NCBI RefSeq assembly: GCF_025234665.1
Contig: NZ_JANIEH010000003.1
Length of the DNA: 64,000 nucleotides
Direction: 5' to 3' (one strand)
DNA from: Exiguobacterium mexicanum
Lineage (GTDB): Bacteria > Bacillota > Bacilli > Exiguobacteriales > Exiguobacteriaceae
The translations under genes were made by a program, and so were the position numbers. Shown piece after piece: positions 15,866 to 24,682 of the stretch (positions are counted from its first letter, which is position 1; each line of letters opens with the position of its first letter). Under the pieces are notes generated by a model. It saw only the letters and a list, made by a program, of their open reading frames with translations, made no database searches and had not been told where the DNA came from.

Positions 15866-17083
15866 TCAGTCTTCGGACGGAAGGACATAAGATTTGGCAG
15901 GGGCGTGGCTGAGCACCTCTCTAATTAAGGCGTTGACACCATGCACATCGATGCGATCGATTTTATCGAGCACCTCGTTCAAGTCCTCGACGTCGTCGAG
16001 CAGGACGAGGTTGCGACCGTTTCGGTTCATGCGGGCACTCGTGCTCTCATTCCCGAGGACGAGTGAGCCTTTCAATTGGCGTTTACCTTTCTCGACTTCC
16101 TCGTCGGACAATCCGTCCGCAATCAACGTCTCGAATTCGCGCGTCATGATCGTTTCGACTTGGGCGAGCGTATCCGGGGATGTCCCGATATAGATCGTGA
16201 ACGTCCCGTGGTCGTCGAACGTCGTGTAGTACGAGTAAATCGAGTACGCCAGCCCTTCTTCTTCTCGAATCGACTGGAACAGACGCGATGACATCGTCGC
16301 CCCGATGGCATTGTTCATCAAGGCCAAATGCGGCAGACGGTCATCTTTGGCGGCAATCGCCTCAAAGTTCCAACAGAGGTGCGCTTGCTCCGTCTCTTTC
16401 TGTTTTTTCATCACGTCACTGTATAATATCGGTGTCGTCGATTCTTTCGGTGATTCCCCTGATGGGAGGTCGGCAAACCTTGTCTTGACCGCCTCAATCA
16501 ATTCTTCGGTCACGTGTCCGGCAATCGATACGACGACACGATTGCCCGTGTACGTCGAAGCGACGTAACGGAGCAGTTGGTCCCGCGAGAGGCCGAGGAC
16601 GCTCGCTTCCGTCCCGAGAATGGGTTCAGCAAGGATGTCGTCCTTATAGACGGCTTGCGCGAGCAGCTCGTGGACGAGGTCTTCCGGTGTGTCTTCGTAC
16701 ATTTTAATTTCTTCTAAGACGACCCGCTTCTCTTTCTCGAGCTCCGTCTCATCAAACAACGAATCGAACAGCATGTCGGCGAGTGCATCGAATGCGATGA
16801 CCGCATGCTCGTCAAGCGTCTTCACGTAATAGCACGTGTGATCTTTCGACGTGAACGCGTTGACGCTGCCCCCGAGCTCATCGAAGAACGAGGCGATTTC
16901 TTTCGCCGTTCGCGTCTTTGTTCCTTTAAACAACATATGTTCAATCAAGTGGCTGATCCCGATTTCGGTCATGTCTTCGGTCCGGGTCCCGGCTTTGATA
17001 AAGACACCGGTCGACGTGCTGCGGACATCCGCCATCGGTTCAATCACGATGCGGACGCCGTTGTCTAATGTGATCCATTCCAT
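15866..17083 (-). CDS. mlpA: M16-family zinc metallopeptidase (MlpA/YmxG)
   Basis: 405 residues. The inverted zinc motif HLIEH followed by MLFKGT near residue 50 marks a pitrilysin/insulinase-type processing peptidase. The inactive-like C-terminal half is the usual second M16 domain. It is the B. subtilis mlpA (ymxG) homologue by position directly after pnp; a regulatory role in protease expression has been reported there. ATG 17083 is chosen because AGGAGTG lies 6 nt before it; an upstream extension to 17131 only translates the pnp terminator. Its ribosome binding site abuts that terminator, so expression may depend on read-through from pnp. Confidence 0.88.
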   Translation of the reverse strand: MEWITLDNGVRIVIEPMADVRSTSTGVFIKAGTRTEDMTEIGISHLIEHMLFKGTKTRTAKEIASFFDELGGSVNAFTSKDHTCYYVKTLDEHAVIAFDALADMLFDSLFDETELEKEKRVVLEEIKMYEDTPEDLVHELLAQAVYKDDILAEPILGTEASVLGLSRDQLLRYVASTYTGNRVVVSIAGHVTEELIEAVKTRFADLPSGESPKESTTPILYSDVMKKQKETEQAHLCWNFEAIAAKDDRLPHLALMNNAIGATMSSRLFQSIREEEGLAYSIYSYYTTFDDHGTFTIYIGTSPDTLAQVETIMTREFETLIADGLSDEEVEKGKRQLKGSLVLGNESTSARMNRNGRNLVLLDDVEDLNEVLDKIDRIDVHGVNALIREVLSHAPAKSYVLPSED

Positions 17084-17098
17084 GTTATCACTCCTATG

Positions 17099-17126
17099 AA
17101 AAAGGCCATCGCACCAGACGATGGCC
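17099..17126 (-). terminator. Terminator/attenuator between pnp and mlpA
   Basis: A perfect 8-bp GC-rich stem (17104-17111 with 17119-17126) and a seven-base loop, then five Ts on the minus strand. The mlpA AGGAG site starts about 3 nt further on. Confidence 0.8.
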
Positions 17127-17133
17127 ATCATGA

Positions 17134-19350
17134 TTAGTTTGTCGAGCGTGGCGGACGACGATCTCCGTCACGACGCGGCGGACGGCTGTCACGTGGTGGA
17201 CGGCTCTCGCGCTGCGCTTTACGTTTCGCTTCGTATGCTTCGCGTTCTTCCGGTGACAATCCTTCAAGGATGAGCACTTTATGCGAGGCATTGACTCGGC
17301 CTTTGTCGTCAATCTCCGTCACACGGACTTTGATTGTATCGCCAAGTTTCACGACGTCTTCTACGTTCGCGACACGGTCTAAGCTGAACTCAGAGACGTG
17401 GACGAGCGCGTCTTTCCCTTTGAACAATTCGACGAACGCGCCGAATTTCTCGATGCGGCGGACTGTCGCATCAAATTCTTCGCCGACGACGACTTCACGC
17501 ACGATGTCGCCGATAAGGGCCATCGCCATATCGATGCCATCTTGGTCGGTCGACGCGATGAAGACCGTTCCGTCTTGCTCGATATCGATTTTGACGCCCG
17601 TTTGGTCGATGATGCTGTTAATCATCTTCCCGCCCGGCCCAATCACATCGCGGATCTTATCCGGATTGATCGTCATCGTCACGATTTTCGGTGCATACTT
17701 AGACAACTGCGGACGCGGTGCGTCGAGCGTCTCAAGCATATGGTTCAAGATGTGGAGACGACCTGAACGAGCTTGTTCGAGTGCCTCTTCCAAAATCTCA
17801 CGCGTGATTCCGGCGATTTTGATATCCATTTGGAGCGCCGTGATCCCGTCTTTCGTTCCAGCGACTTTGAAGTCCATGTCACCGAGGTGATCTTCGAGAC
17901 CTTGGATGTCCGTGAGGACCGTGTAATGTTCGCCTTCCATGATGAGACCCATCGCAATCCCGGCAACTGGTGCCTTGATTGGAACGCCAGCATCCATGAG
18001 CGCGAGCGTCGAGCCACAGATTGATGCCTGTGAACTTGAACCGTTCGACTCGAGCACTTCCGAGACGAGACGAATCGTGTACGGGAAGTCGGCTTCTTTC
18101 GGGATAACCGGGAGCAACGCACGTTCTCCGAGGGCACCGTGTCCGATTTCACGACGACCTGGCGCACGCACCGGACGAGCTTCTCCGACCGAGAACGGCG
18201 GGAAGTTGTAATGGTGCATGAAGCGCTTGTTCTCTTCGAGACCGATGCCGTCGATGATTTGCGCATCTCCGATGACGCCGAGTGTCGCGACCGACATGAC
18301 TTGTGTTTGTCCACGCGTGAACAAGCCAACGCCGTGGGCGCGTGGCAATAAGCCCGTCTCCGACGCAAGTGGACGGATGACTTCCGGGCGACGACCGTCT
18401 GGACGAACTTTTTCGACCGTGATGAGGCGGCGGACTTCATCTTTGACGAACTTGTTCAAGATGCCAGATACTTCTTTCAACTTGGCCGGCTCGTCAGCGA
18501 GACGCGCTTCGTAGATGGCGACGTACTTGGCAATCACTTCGTTGATGGCTGCGTCACGCGCATGTTTCTCTTCGACTTGAACCGCGGCAACGATTTCTGG
18601 ACGAGCTGCTTCGAGCTCAGCAGTCAAAGCGTCATCAAACTTCGATACCGTGTATTCGAACTTCGGTTTCCCGACAGCTTCGACGATTTCGGTTTGGAAA
18701 GCGACCAATTTCTTGATCTCTTCGTGACCGAACAAGATTGACTCGAGCATGACGTCTTCCGGTACTTCGTTAGCACCTGCTTCAACCATGTTGATTGCAG
18801 TTGCCGTTCCGGCGACTTGGAGTTCGAGATCTGTCTGTTCGAGCTGAGCCGTCGTCGGGTTGACGACGAACTCACCGTTGACGCGTCCGACTGTCGCTCC
18901 GGCGATTGGGCCATCGAACGGGATGTCTGAAATCGAGAGTGCGATTGACGTTCCGAGCATACCGGCCATCTCAGCTGGGCAGTCCGGGTCGTTCGACATG
19001 ACGTAAATCATCACTTGAATATCGTGGCGGAAGCCGTCCGGGAAAAGCGGACGGATCGGACGGTCGATGAGGCGCGATGTCAAAATCGCGTTTTCCCCAG
19101 GACGACCTTCCCGACGGAGGAAACCTCCTGGAATTTTACCGACCGAGTATAATTTTTCTTCATAGTTGACCGTGAGCGGGAAGAAATCTAAATCCTTCGG
19201 CGCTTTCGATGCTGTGACCGTGGCGAGCACGACCGTGTCCCCATAACGGACGAGTGCCGAGCCGTTTGCTTGTTTCGCAAGCTGCCCGACTTCTACAGAG
19301 AGCGGACGTCCGCCCCATTCTGTAGAAAATACTTGTTTCGTACCTAACAT
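17134..19350 (-). CDS. pnp: Polyribonucleotide nucleotidyltransferase (PNPase)
   Basis: 738 residues. Two RNase PH domains (the first with FLRREGRPGENAILTSRLIDRP near 80-100, the second with RAPGRREIGHGALGERAL) flank an all-helical linker. A KH domain with GPGG and an S1 domain (FDATVRRIEKFGAFVEL) follow. It degrades RNA 3' to 5' by phosphorolysis and trims structured transcripts (family knowledge). The C-terminus is an Arg/Pro-rich tail of about 25 residues with RPPR repeats. Start ATG 19350 lies 7 nt after GAGGAG; the ATG at 19356 is too close. It has its own promoter in the rpsO-pnp gap. Confidence 0.95.
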   Translation of the reverse strand: MLGTKQVFSTEWGGRPLSVEVGQLAKQANGSALVRYGDTVVLATVTASKAPKDLDFFPLTVNYEEKLYSVGKIPGGFLRREGRPGENAILTSRLIDRPIRPLFPDGFRHDIQVMIYVMSNDPDCPAEMAGMLGTSIALSISDIPFDGPIAGATVGRVNGEFVVNPTTAQLEQTDLELQVAGTATAINMVEAGANEVPEDVMLESILFGHEEIKKLVAFQTEIVEAVGKPKFEYTVSKFDDALTAELEAARPEIVAAVQVEEKHARDAAINEVIAKYVAIYEARLADEPAKLKEVSGILNKFVKDEVRRLITVEKVRPDGRRPEVIRPLASETGLLPRAHGVGLFTRGQTQVMSVATLGVIGDAQIIDGIGLEENKRFMHHYNFPPFSVGEARPVRAPGRREIGHGALGERALLPVIPKEADFPYTIRLVSEVLESNGSSSQASICGSTLALMDAGVPIKAPVAGIAMGLIMEGEHYTVLTDIQGLEDHLGDMDFKVAGTKDGITALQMDIKIAGITREILEEALEQARSGRLHILNHMLETLDAPRPQLSKYAPKIVTMTINPDKIRDVIGPGGKMINSIIDQTGVKIDIEQDGTVFIASTDQDGIDMAMALIGDIVREVVVGEEFDATVRRIEKFGAFVELFKGKDALVHVSEFSLDRVANVEDVVKLGDTIKVRVTEIDDKGRVNASHKVLILEGLSPEEREAYEAKRKAQRESRPPRDSRPPRRDGDRRPPRSTN

Positions 19351-19381
19351 GAACATTCTCCTCTCAAACCTTATCTAGTTT

Positions 19382-19410
19382 ATTATGTAACTCATTCCTA
19401 TGAATGTCTA
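19382..19410 (-). promoter_or_regulatory. Sigma-A type promoter of pnp
   Basis: On the minus strand, TAGACA (19405-19410) and CATAAT (19382-19387), each one base from consensus, are 17 nt apart. It lies between the rpsO terminator and the pnp start. Confidence 0.6.
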
Positions 19411-19424
19411 ATGATTTTCCTTTT

Positions 19425-19478
19425 AAAAAAGAAGAAACGGACTAGGAACAAGTGTCCCAGCCCGTCACATGGTCCGTT
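19425..19478 (-). terminator. rpsO terminator or rpsO-pnp attenuator
   Basis: A 7-bp stem (19436-19442 with 19472-19478) encloses a smaller internal hairpin and is followed on the minus strand by a T-rich run (19425-19436). The large loop makes it weaker than the other terminators here. Confidence 0.55.
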
Positions 19479-19482
19479 CGGA

Positions 19483-19752
19483 TTAACGACGGAGACCAAG
19501 GCGTTGAATCAATTCACGGTAACGTGTAACGTCCTTGTTACGAAGGTACGTAAGCAAGTTACGACGACGTCCAACCATTTTCAAAAGACCGCGACGTGAG
19601 TGGTGGTCTTTCTTGTGTGTACGAAGATGCTCGTTTAAAGTGTTGATTTGTTCAGTCAATACTGCAACTTGAACTTCCGGTGAACCAGTGTCACCTTGTT
19701 TTGTCGCGTATTCCGCGATGATTTCGTTCTTACGTTCTTTTGAGAGTGCCAT
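19483..19752 (-). CDS. rpsO: 30S ribosomal protein S15
   Basis: 89 residues, the standard S15 length. The whole protein matches the family, including the conserved GDTGSPEVQVA, HSRRGLL and RRRNLL..Y motifs that contact the 16S rRNA three-way junction. ATG 19752 follows a GGAGGTGGAG site; the open frame upstream to 19989 lies over the leader and the ribF end and is not coding. It is transcribed from its own promoter that overlaps the ribF stop. S15 commonly represses its own translation through leader structure (family knowledge). Confidence 0.97.
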   Translation of the reverse strand: MALSKERKNEIIAEYATKQGDTGSPEVQVAVLTEQINTLNEHLRTHKKDHHSRRGLLKMVGRRRNLLTYLRNKDVTRYRELIQRLGLRR

Positions 19753-19845
19753 TGCCTCTCCACCTCCATTTAATAGAAAATTGCCGCGTTGCCGAGCCGA
19801 CGTTGGTGAATCGATCAGCCAAGCGAAGCGGTGTACTTTGCGTAC
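19753..19845 (-). promoter_or_regulatory. rpsO 5' leader, candidate S15 autoregulatory RNA
   Basis: A leader of about 93 nt from the predicted start site to the rpsO ATG. Short inverted segments are visible (GTAC repeats around 19830-19845; GCCGAGCC/GGCTGA-type segments around 19793-19820), compatible with a folded S15 binding site. I cannot establish the fold by eye. Confidence 0.35.
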
Positions 19846-19851
19846 CAAAAT

Positions 19852-19880
19852 AGGATACCGTACCACCCATCCAAAGTCAA
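19852..19880 (-). promoter_or_regulatory. Sigma-A type promoter of rpsO
   Basis: On the minus strand, TTGACT (19875-19880) and TATCCT (19852-19857) are 17 nt apart; the -35 overlaps the ribF stop codon. Confidence 0.65.
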
Positions 19881-20803
19881 GACAGGATTGCCCGAGCCGC
19901 CGTCTCATCTTGCTTGAGTTGGGCGATGAGCGAGTCGAGTCCGTCGAACGCCCGCTCGTCCCGTAAATAGTGCATCCATTCGATTTCAATCAATTGTCCG
20001 TATAAATCTTCTGAGAAATCGAACAAGTGGCTCTCAATCGAGACGTCACCGGTCGCATAAAACGTCGGACGCCGCCCGACGTTCGTCATTGCGTCGAACG
20101 TCCGACCGTCCTGAAGCCGTACGCGCGTCGCATAGACGCCGAGGCGCGGCATGACGTACGACGCGTCCATGACGACGTTCGCCGTCGGGTAGCCAATCGT
20201 CCGGCCCCGGGCGTCGCCGTGGATGACTTCCCCGCAGATGACGTACGGCGTACCGAGCAGCTCGCTCGCCACATCGACGTCTCCGGCACCGAGCAACTGA
20301 CGAATCCGCGTCGACGACACTTTTTCGCCGCCGCTCGTCTGTTCAGCAACGACCGAGGTCGTGAAACGACCGCGCGCATGATACGGCAGTGTCTCCATCG
20401 TCCCCTCCCCGAATTTACCGTACGAATAGTCAAAACCTGCCGTCACGTGAACCGCACCGGCACCAATCAAATAGTCATCCACGAACTGTTGCGGCGACAG
20501 GCTCGCCAACTCTTTTGTGAACGTGATGACGATGCACCGTTCGACACCGAGGGCGGCAATCCGGTTCAATTTCCGCTGGAGCGGTGTGATATAACGGACC
20601 GCATCCGGTTTGTTCGATAACACTTGTTTCGGGTGCGGGTCGAACGTGATGACGGTCACGGGCACGTCAAGTTGTTTCGCCTGCGCCTGCGCATGCCGAA
20701 TCACGGCCTGATGTCCGGTGTGGACGCCGTCGAAAAATCCGAGCACCATGACCGAAGGGACCAGGTCTGGTGTCTCAGGATACGTCAGATGGATCGTTTC
20801 CAT
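19877..20803 (-). CDS. ribF: Bifunctional riboflavin kinase/FAD synthetase
   Basis: 308 residues. The N-terminal adenylyltransferase half has GFFDGVHTGH (22-31) and later STRIRQLL; the C-terminal flavokinase half has GYPTANV and the NVGRRPTF motif. It converts riboflavin to FMN and then FAD in the cytoplasm. It follows truB with a 15-nt gap and is the last gene of the rimP-nusA-infB series, as in B. subtilis. No FMN riboswitch is present in front of it. Confidence 0.93.
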   Translation of the reverse strand: METIHLTYPETPDLVPSVMVLGFFDGVHTGHQAVIRHAQAQAKQLDVPVTVITFDPHPKQVLSNKPDAVRYITPLQRKLNRIAALGVERCIVITFTKELASLSPQQFVDDYLIGAGAVHVTAGFDYSYGKFGEGTMETLPYHARGRFTTSVVAEQTSGGEKVSSTRIRQLLGAGDVDVASELLGTPYVICGEVIHGDARGRTIGYPTANVVMDASYVMPRLGVYATRVRLQDGRTFDAMTNVGRRPTFYATGDVSIESHLFDFSEDLYGQLIEIEWMHYLRDERAFDGLDSLIAQLKQDETAARAILS

Positions 20804-20818
20804 ACTTCAATCTCCCCT

Positions 20819-21727
20819 TTAGTCGATGGTCAACATGACCTCGACAGTTGCGTCTGTTGTTCCGTCAAGCCGTCGATAGAGGGCAAGTGGAATTCCTTCT
20901 TCATTATAGACAGTAAACAGTTCAAATTCGAGCGAGACGTCGTTCAAACGACCTCCGTTTCGAATATACCGTTCTCGATTGGCTGGAATCGTCATGGCCG
21001 GCCAACGTTTGATGACCTCTTCGAGCGGGATGAGGTGGTTCATCCGTTCCTCGACCGTCTCGAGGTCGGCCAGTTGCTGCAACGTGACGGCGGCCGTCTC
21101 CTCGAACGAACCGGACCGGGTCCGACGCAGATCGCTCATATGGGCCGGATAGCCGAGCCTCTCCCCGATTTGAACGGCGAGCGTCCGGATGAACGTCCCT
21201 TTGCCGCACTCGACGTCAATCCGGAAGCGGCAGACGCCGTCTTCGATGACCGGCTCATTCGTCCGGACGAGACGATGAATCTCGACGATGCGGCGCGGCC
21301 GTTCCACCGTCTGACCTTTTCGGGCGTATTCGTACAATTTTTTTCCGTTCACTTTGACGGCAGAGAAGTAAGGCGGGATTTGCTCGATTTTTCCCGTCAA
21401 CGTCTCGAGGACACGATCGATGTCGGCAGCGGTGAACGCCTCCGGACCGACCTGGCGCGTCTCGACGACCTCGCCATGGGCATCCTCGGTCATCGTCGCC
21501 GTCCCGATGGTGATTTCGGCGGCGTAACGTTTGCCTTCATCGGTCAGAAACCGTGACAGCTTCGTCGCCCGTCCGAGACAAATCGGTAGGACACCGGTCA
21601 CTTCCGGGTCGAGCGTGCCGGTATGTCCGACTTTTTTTGTTTGGAACAATTTACGGAGCTTGAACACACAGTCGTGGCTCGTCATGCCGCTGTCTTTATC
21701 TAAAATCAATACACCAGTTGGTTCCAT
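20819..21727 (-). CDS. truB: tRNA pseudouridine(55) synthase
   Basis: 302 residues. The catalytic aspartate is D40 in GHTGTLDPEVTGVLP, followed by KRY and other family motifs. A C-terminal PUA-like extension is present. It makes pseudouridine 55 in the T-loop of tRNAs. Start ATG 21727 follows GGGAGGAATTCAG; the in-frame ATGs at 21745 and 21742 precede that site. A terminator hairpin separates it from rbfA, so truB-ribF probably gets less transcription than the upstream genes. Confidence 0.94.
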   Translation of the reverse strand: MEPTGVLILDKDSGMTSHDCVFKLRKLFQTKKVGHTGTLDPEVTGVLPICLGRATKLSRFLTDEGKRYAAEITIGTATMTEDAHGEVVETRQVGPEAFTAADIDRVLETLTGKIEQIPPYFSAVKVNGKKLYEYARKGQTVERPRRIVEIHRLVRTNEPVIEDGVCRFRIDVECGKGTFIRTLAVQIGERLGYPAHMSDLRRTRSGSFEETAAVTLQQLADLETVEERMNHLIPLEEVIKRWPAMTIPANRERYIRNGGRLNDVSLEFELFTVYNEEGIPLALYRRLDGTTDATVEVMLTID

Positions 21728-21743
21728 CTGAATTCCTCCCATC

Positions 21744-21771
21744 AAAAAAGGGGAGACGCGAGTCCCCCCTT
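21744..21771 (-). terminator. Terminator/attenuator between rbfA and truB
   Basis: A 10-bp stem (21748-21757 with 21762-21771; one G-U pair on the minus strand RNA), a four-base loop and six Ts. It is followed at once by the truB GGGAGG site. Confidence 0.8.
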
Positions 21772-21775
21772 CAAT

Positions 21776-22126
21776 TTATTGGTCGTTCCGATTTAAGTCA
21801 CGAATCAATGAATCGATATGGCTACCATATGCGACCGATGAATCGTATTCGAACGACAATTCTGGCGTTTTCCGAAGACGGATGCGGCTTCCGATCTCGC
21901 GGCGAATGAATGCGCTCGCCTTATCGAGACCAGCTTGCGTTTCAGCCTTCACCGTGGCGTCGTCACCGAGCACCGTGTAGTAGGCTGTCGCTTGCTGCAA
22001 GTCTCCCGTCACATCAACGCTCGTGATTGTAGCGTTCTTCGTACGTGGGTCGTTGACTTCACGGAGCAAGATATCTGTAATCTCTTTACGCATCTGCTCT
22101 GCGACGCGTTGGGCACGAATGTTCAT
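21776..22126 (-). CDS. rbfA: Ribosome-binding factor A
   Basis: 116 residues, normal length. It opens with the family's helical start (RAQRVAEQMRKEITDIL) and contains DPR (DPRTKNATITSVDVTGDL) and the KH-like core ending SFEYDSS. It assists late 30S subunit maturation and cold adaptation. It lies 18 nt after infB; the ylxP gene that separates the two in B. subtilis is missing here. Confidence 0.94.
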   Translation of the reverse strand: MNIRAQRVAEQMRKEITDILLREVNDPRTKNATITSVDVTGDLQQATAYYTVLGDDATVKAETQAGLDKASAFIRREIGSRIRLRKTPELSFEYDSSVAYGSHIDSLIRDLNRNDQ

Positions 22127-22144
22127 ACGTGTTCCCTCCTCGCT

Positions 22145-24364
22145 TTATTTACGTTCGACTTCTTTCATGATGAACGCCTCGATGACGTCATCCACTTTAA
22201 TATCGTCGAACTTCTCTACTTTAATCCCACACTCGTAGCCTGTCGCGACTTCTTTGACGTCGTCTTTGAAGCGGCGGAGCGTATCGAGTTTTCCTTCGTA
22301 CACAACAATCCCGTTACGGATGATGCGGACGCCGGCGTCGCGTGAGATTTTACCCTCAGTGACGTAACAGCCGGCAATCGTACCGACTTTCGAGACTTTG
22401 AAGACGTCACGGACTTCAACTTGTCCTGTGATTTCTTCAACGAACTCAGGGTCGAGCATCCCTTTCATCGCGCTCTCGATTTCATCGATGGCGTTGTAGA
22501 TGATGCGGTGCAGACGCATTTCAACATGCTCTTGCTCGGCCATCGACCGGGCGTTACCATCTGGGCGGACGTTGAATCCGATGATGATCGCATTGGCCGC
22601 CGAAGCGAGAATGACGTCACCTTCTGTGATGGCACCGACACCTTGGTGGACGATGTTGATTTTGACGCCTGCGACGTCGATTTTGCGGAGTGAACCAGCG
22701 AGTGCTTCAGCCGAACCTTGAACGTCTGCTTTGATGATGACGTTCAAATCTTTGACTTCGCCTTCTTGAATACGACTGAACAAGTCATCAAGACTAACTT
22801 TAGCCGATTCGCGACGCTGTGATTCGAGGTAACGTTGGTAACGTTTTTCTCCGATCGCACGTGCTTTCTTCTCATCTTCGAACACGATGAACTGATCACC
22901 CGCTTGTGGGACATCGTTCAATCCTGTAATCTCGATCGGCGTCGATGGACCGACTTCTTTCACACGACGACCGATATCGTTGACCATCGCCCGGACGCGT
23001 CCGAACGTGCTGCCGACGACAATCGAGTCACCGATCCGGAGTGTACCGTGTTGGACGAGAAGCGTTGCGACAGGACCGCGGCCTTTGTCGAGCTTCGCTT
23101 CGATGACCGAACCGCGAGCTGGCATTTCTGGCGTCGACTTGTACTCTTCGACTTCAGAAACGAGTAAGATCATCTCGAGCAACTCATCGATTCCTTCGTC
23201 TTTCAAAGCTGAGATCGGTACGAAAATCGTTTCGCCGCCCCACTCTTCCGGTACAAGACCGAACTCTGTCAATTCTTGTTTGACGCGGTCAGGGTTTGCT
23301 CCTTCTTTATCCATTTTGTTCACAGCGACGATAATCGGCACGTTTGCCGCTTTCGCGTGTGAGATGGCTTCTTCCGTCTGTGGCATGACGCCGTCATCCG
23401 CTGCGACAACGATAATCGCGATATCCGTCACTTCGGCTCCACGGGCACGCATCGTCGTAAAGGCGGCGTGACCTGGTGTGTCGAGGAACGTGATCTTTTT
23501 ATCGTTGACTTCAACTTGATAAGCCCCGATGTGCTGCGTGATTCCGCCGGCTTCACCAGCAACGACTTTCGTGTTGCGGATCGAGTCAAGAAGTGTTGTC
23601 TTACCGTGGTCGACGTGACCCATGATTGTGACGACAGCTGGACGCTCGACAAGCTCATACTCAGAGAAGTCGATTTCTACTTCTTCAAAGTCAGTCTCGT
23701 CGATGAGAACTTCTTTCTCGACTTCGTAACCGAATTCAGTTGCAAGCAACTCAATCGTCTCGTCATCAAGTGTTTGGTTGATTGTCGCCATGACACCAAG
23801 ACCCATCAACTTCATGATGATCTCGTTTGGCTTTTTATCCATCTTCGCAGCGAGGTCCGATACGCTGAGGACATCATCGTACTTGATGACGTTGCCCATT
23901 TCAGACTCTTGCGCCAAACGAGCTGCTTTACGCTGACTCGTTTTTGAATTCGGATCCGCTTCTAATGGCACTGCTGCTTTCGCAGGTTTGCCTTTGAATT
24001 TACCACCGCGTTTCTTGTTGCGGTTGTCGTTGCGGTTGTTGCCGAAACGGTTGCCACCACGGTTGCCCGCTTGGTTGCTTTGACCGCCAGACGCTTGTGG
24101 ACGTGCTTTCGGTGCTTCTTGCTTGGCAGCAGGTTTCGCGTCAGCCGGTTTTGACTCGGCAGACTTCGTTGCAGCTGGCTTTTCTTGCTTGTCAGCCGAA
24201 CGGTATTTCTCAGGATTGAAGACACGGTCGAGTTGCTTGACCGACTCCTCATCTAAGACAGCCATGTGGTTTTTCACTGGCTTGTTCATTTTCTCTAGCT
24301 GAGTAATGACTTGTTTACTTGTTACATTCTGTTCTTTTGCAAATTCATAGACGCGTTTTCCCAA
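22145..24364 (-). CDS. infB: Translation initiation factor IF-2
   Basis: 739 residues. A short N-terminal helical domain and a low-complexity Gly/Asn/Arg-rich linker (about residues 65-130) precede the GTPase core. The core has GHVDHGKTTLLD, DTPGHAAF and NKMDKEG, followed by domain II and the C-terminal fMet-tRNA binding part. It places initiator tRNA on the 30S subunit and promotes subunit joining. TTG 24364 is the preferred start, 5-6 nt after GGAGGTG; a GTG at 24373 overlaps that site. This gives an N-terminus aligned with B. subtilis IF-2 (KRVYEFAK). Confidence 0.94.
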   Translation of the reverse strand: MGKRVYEFAKEQNVTSKQVITQLEKMNKPVKNHMAVLDEESVKQLDRVFNPEKYRSADKQEKPAATKSAESKPADAKPAAKQEAPKARPQASGGQSNQAGNRGGNRFGNNRNDNRNKKRGGKFKGKPAKAAVPLEADPNSKTSQRKAARLAQESEMGNVIKYDDVLSVSDLAAKMDKKPNEIIMKLMGLGVMATINQTLDDETIELLATEFGYEVEKEVLIDETDFEEVEIDFSEYELVERPAVVTIMGHVDHGKTTLLDSIRNTKVVAGEAGGITQHIGAYQVEVNDKKITFLDTPGHAAFTTMRARGAEVTDIAIIVVAADDGVMPQTEEAISHAKAANVPIIVAVNKMDKEGANPDRVKQELTEFGLVPEEWGGETIFVPISALKDEGIDELLEMILLVSEVEEYKSTPEMPARGSVIEAKLDKGRGPVATLLVQHGTLRIGDSIVVGSTFGRVRAMVNDIGRRVKEVGPSTPIEITGLNDVPQAGDQFIVFEDEKKARAIGEKRYQRYLESQRRESAKVSLDDLFSRIQEGEVKDLNVIIKADVQGSAEALAGSLRKIDVAGVKINIVHQGVGAITEGDVILASAANAIIIGFNVRPDGNARSMAEQEHVEMRLHRIIYNAIDEIESAMKGMLDPEFVEEITGQVEVRDVFKVSKVGTIAGCYVTEGKISRDAGVRIIRNGIVVYEGKLDTLRRFKDDVKEVATGYECGIKVEKFDDIKVDDVIEAFIMKEVERK

Positions 24365-24385
24365 AGCATCCACCTCCGTTAATAG

Positions 24386-24682
24386 TTAAGAGAGAAGTTG
24401 CTTAAGCTTGTTCGCAAATCCGGATTCTGTCACAGACACGACGACTCGCATGTCTTTACCTAAAGCAGCCCCGATTGTATATCGGTCGCTCACTTCAATC
24501 AATGGAACACCATACGATGTACACTTGTCGGTAACCCGTTTTCTCGTAGACGCTCCCGCATCTCCGGCAAGGATGACAAGCTTGGCTCGGCCAGCTCGCA
24601 CATCCTTCAACACAAACTCTTCTCCCATCGTTACTTTCCTCGCTCGTGCGGCAAGGCCTAACAATGATTCCCACTGACTCAT
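24386..24682 (-). CDS. ylxQ: L7Ae-family RNA-binding protein YlxQ
   Basis: 98 residues with an L7Ae/L30e/S12e/Gadd45 fold signature: LGLAARARKVTMGEE near the start and KLVILAGDAGAST in the middle. These proteins recognise kink-turn-like RNA. The gene overlaps ylxR by 4 nt and precedes infB, the conserved nusA-ylxR-ylxQ-infB order. The in vivo RNA target is not known to me. Confidence 0.9.
   Translation of the reverse strand: MSQWESLLGLAARARKVTMGEEFVLKDVRAGRAKLVILAGDAGASTRKRVTDKCTSYGVPLIEVSDRYTIGAALGKDMRVVVSVTESGFANKLKQLLS

Noticed and set aside
19753..19989. An N-terminal extension of rpsO
   Set aside because: It would translate the leader and the end of ribF; S15 has a fixed length that starts at 19752.
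23940..24180. Gly/Asn/Arg-rich repeat in IF-2 as a novel domain
   Set aside because: Low-complexity linkers in this place are normal for IF-2 proteins.
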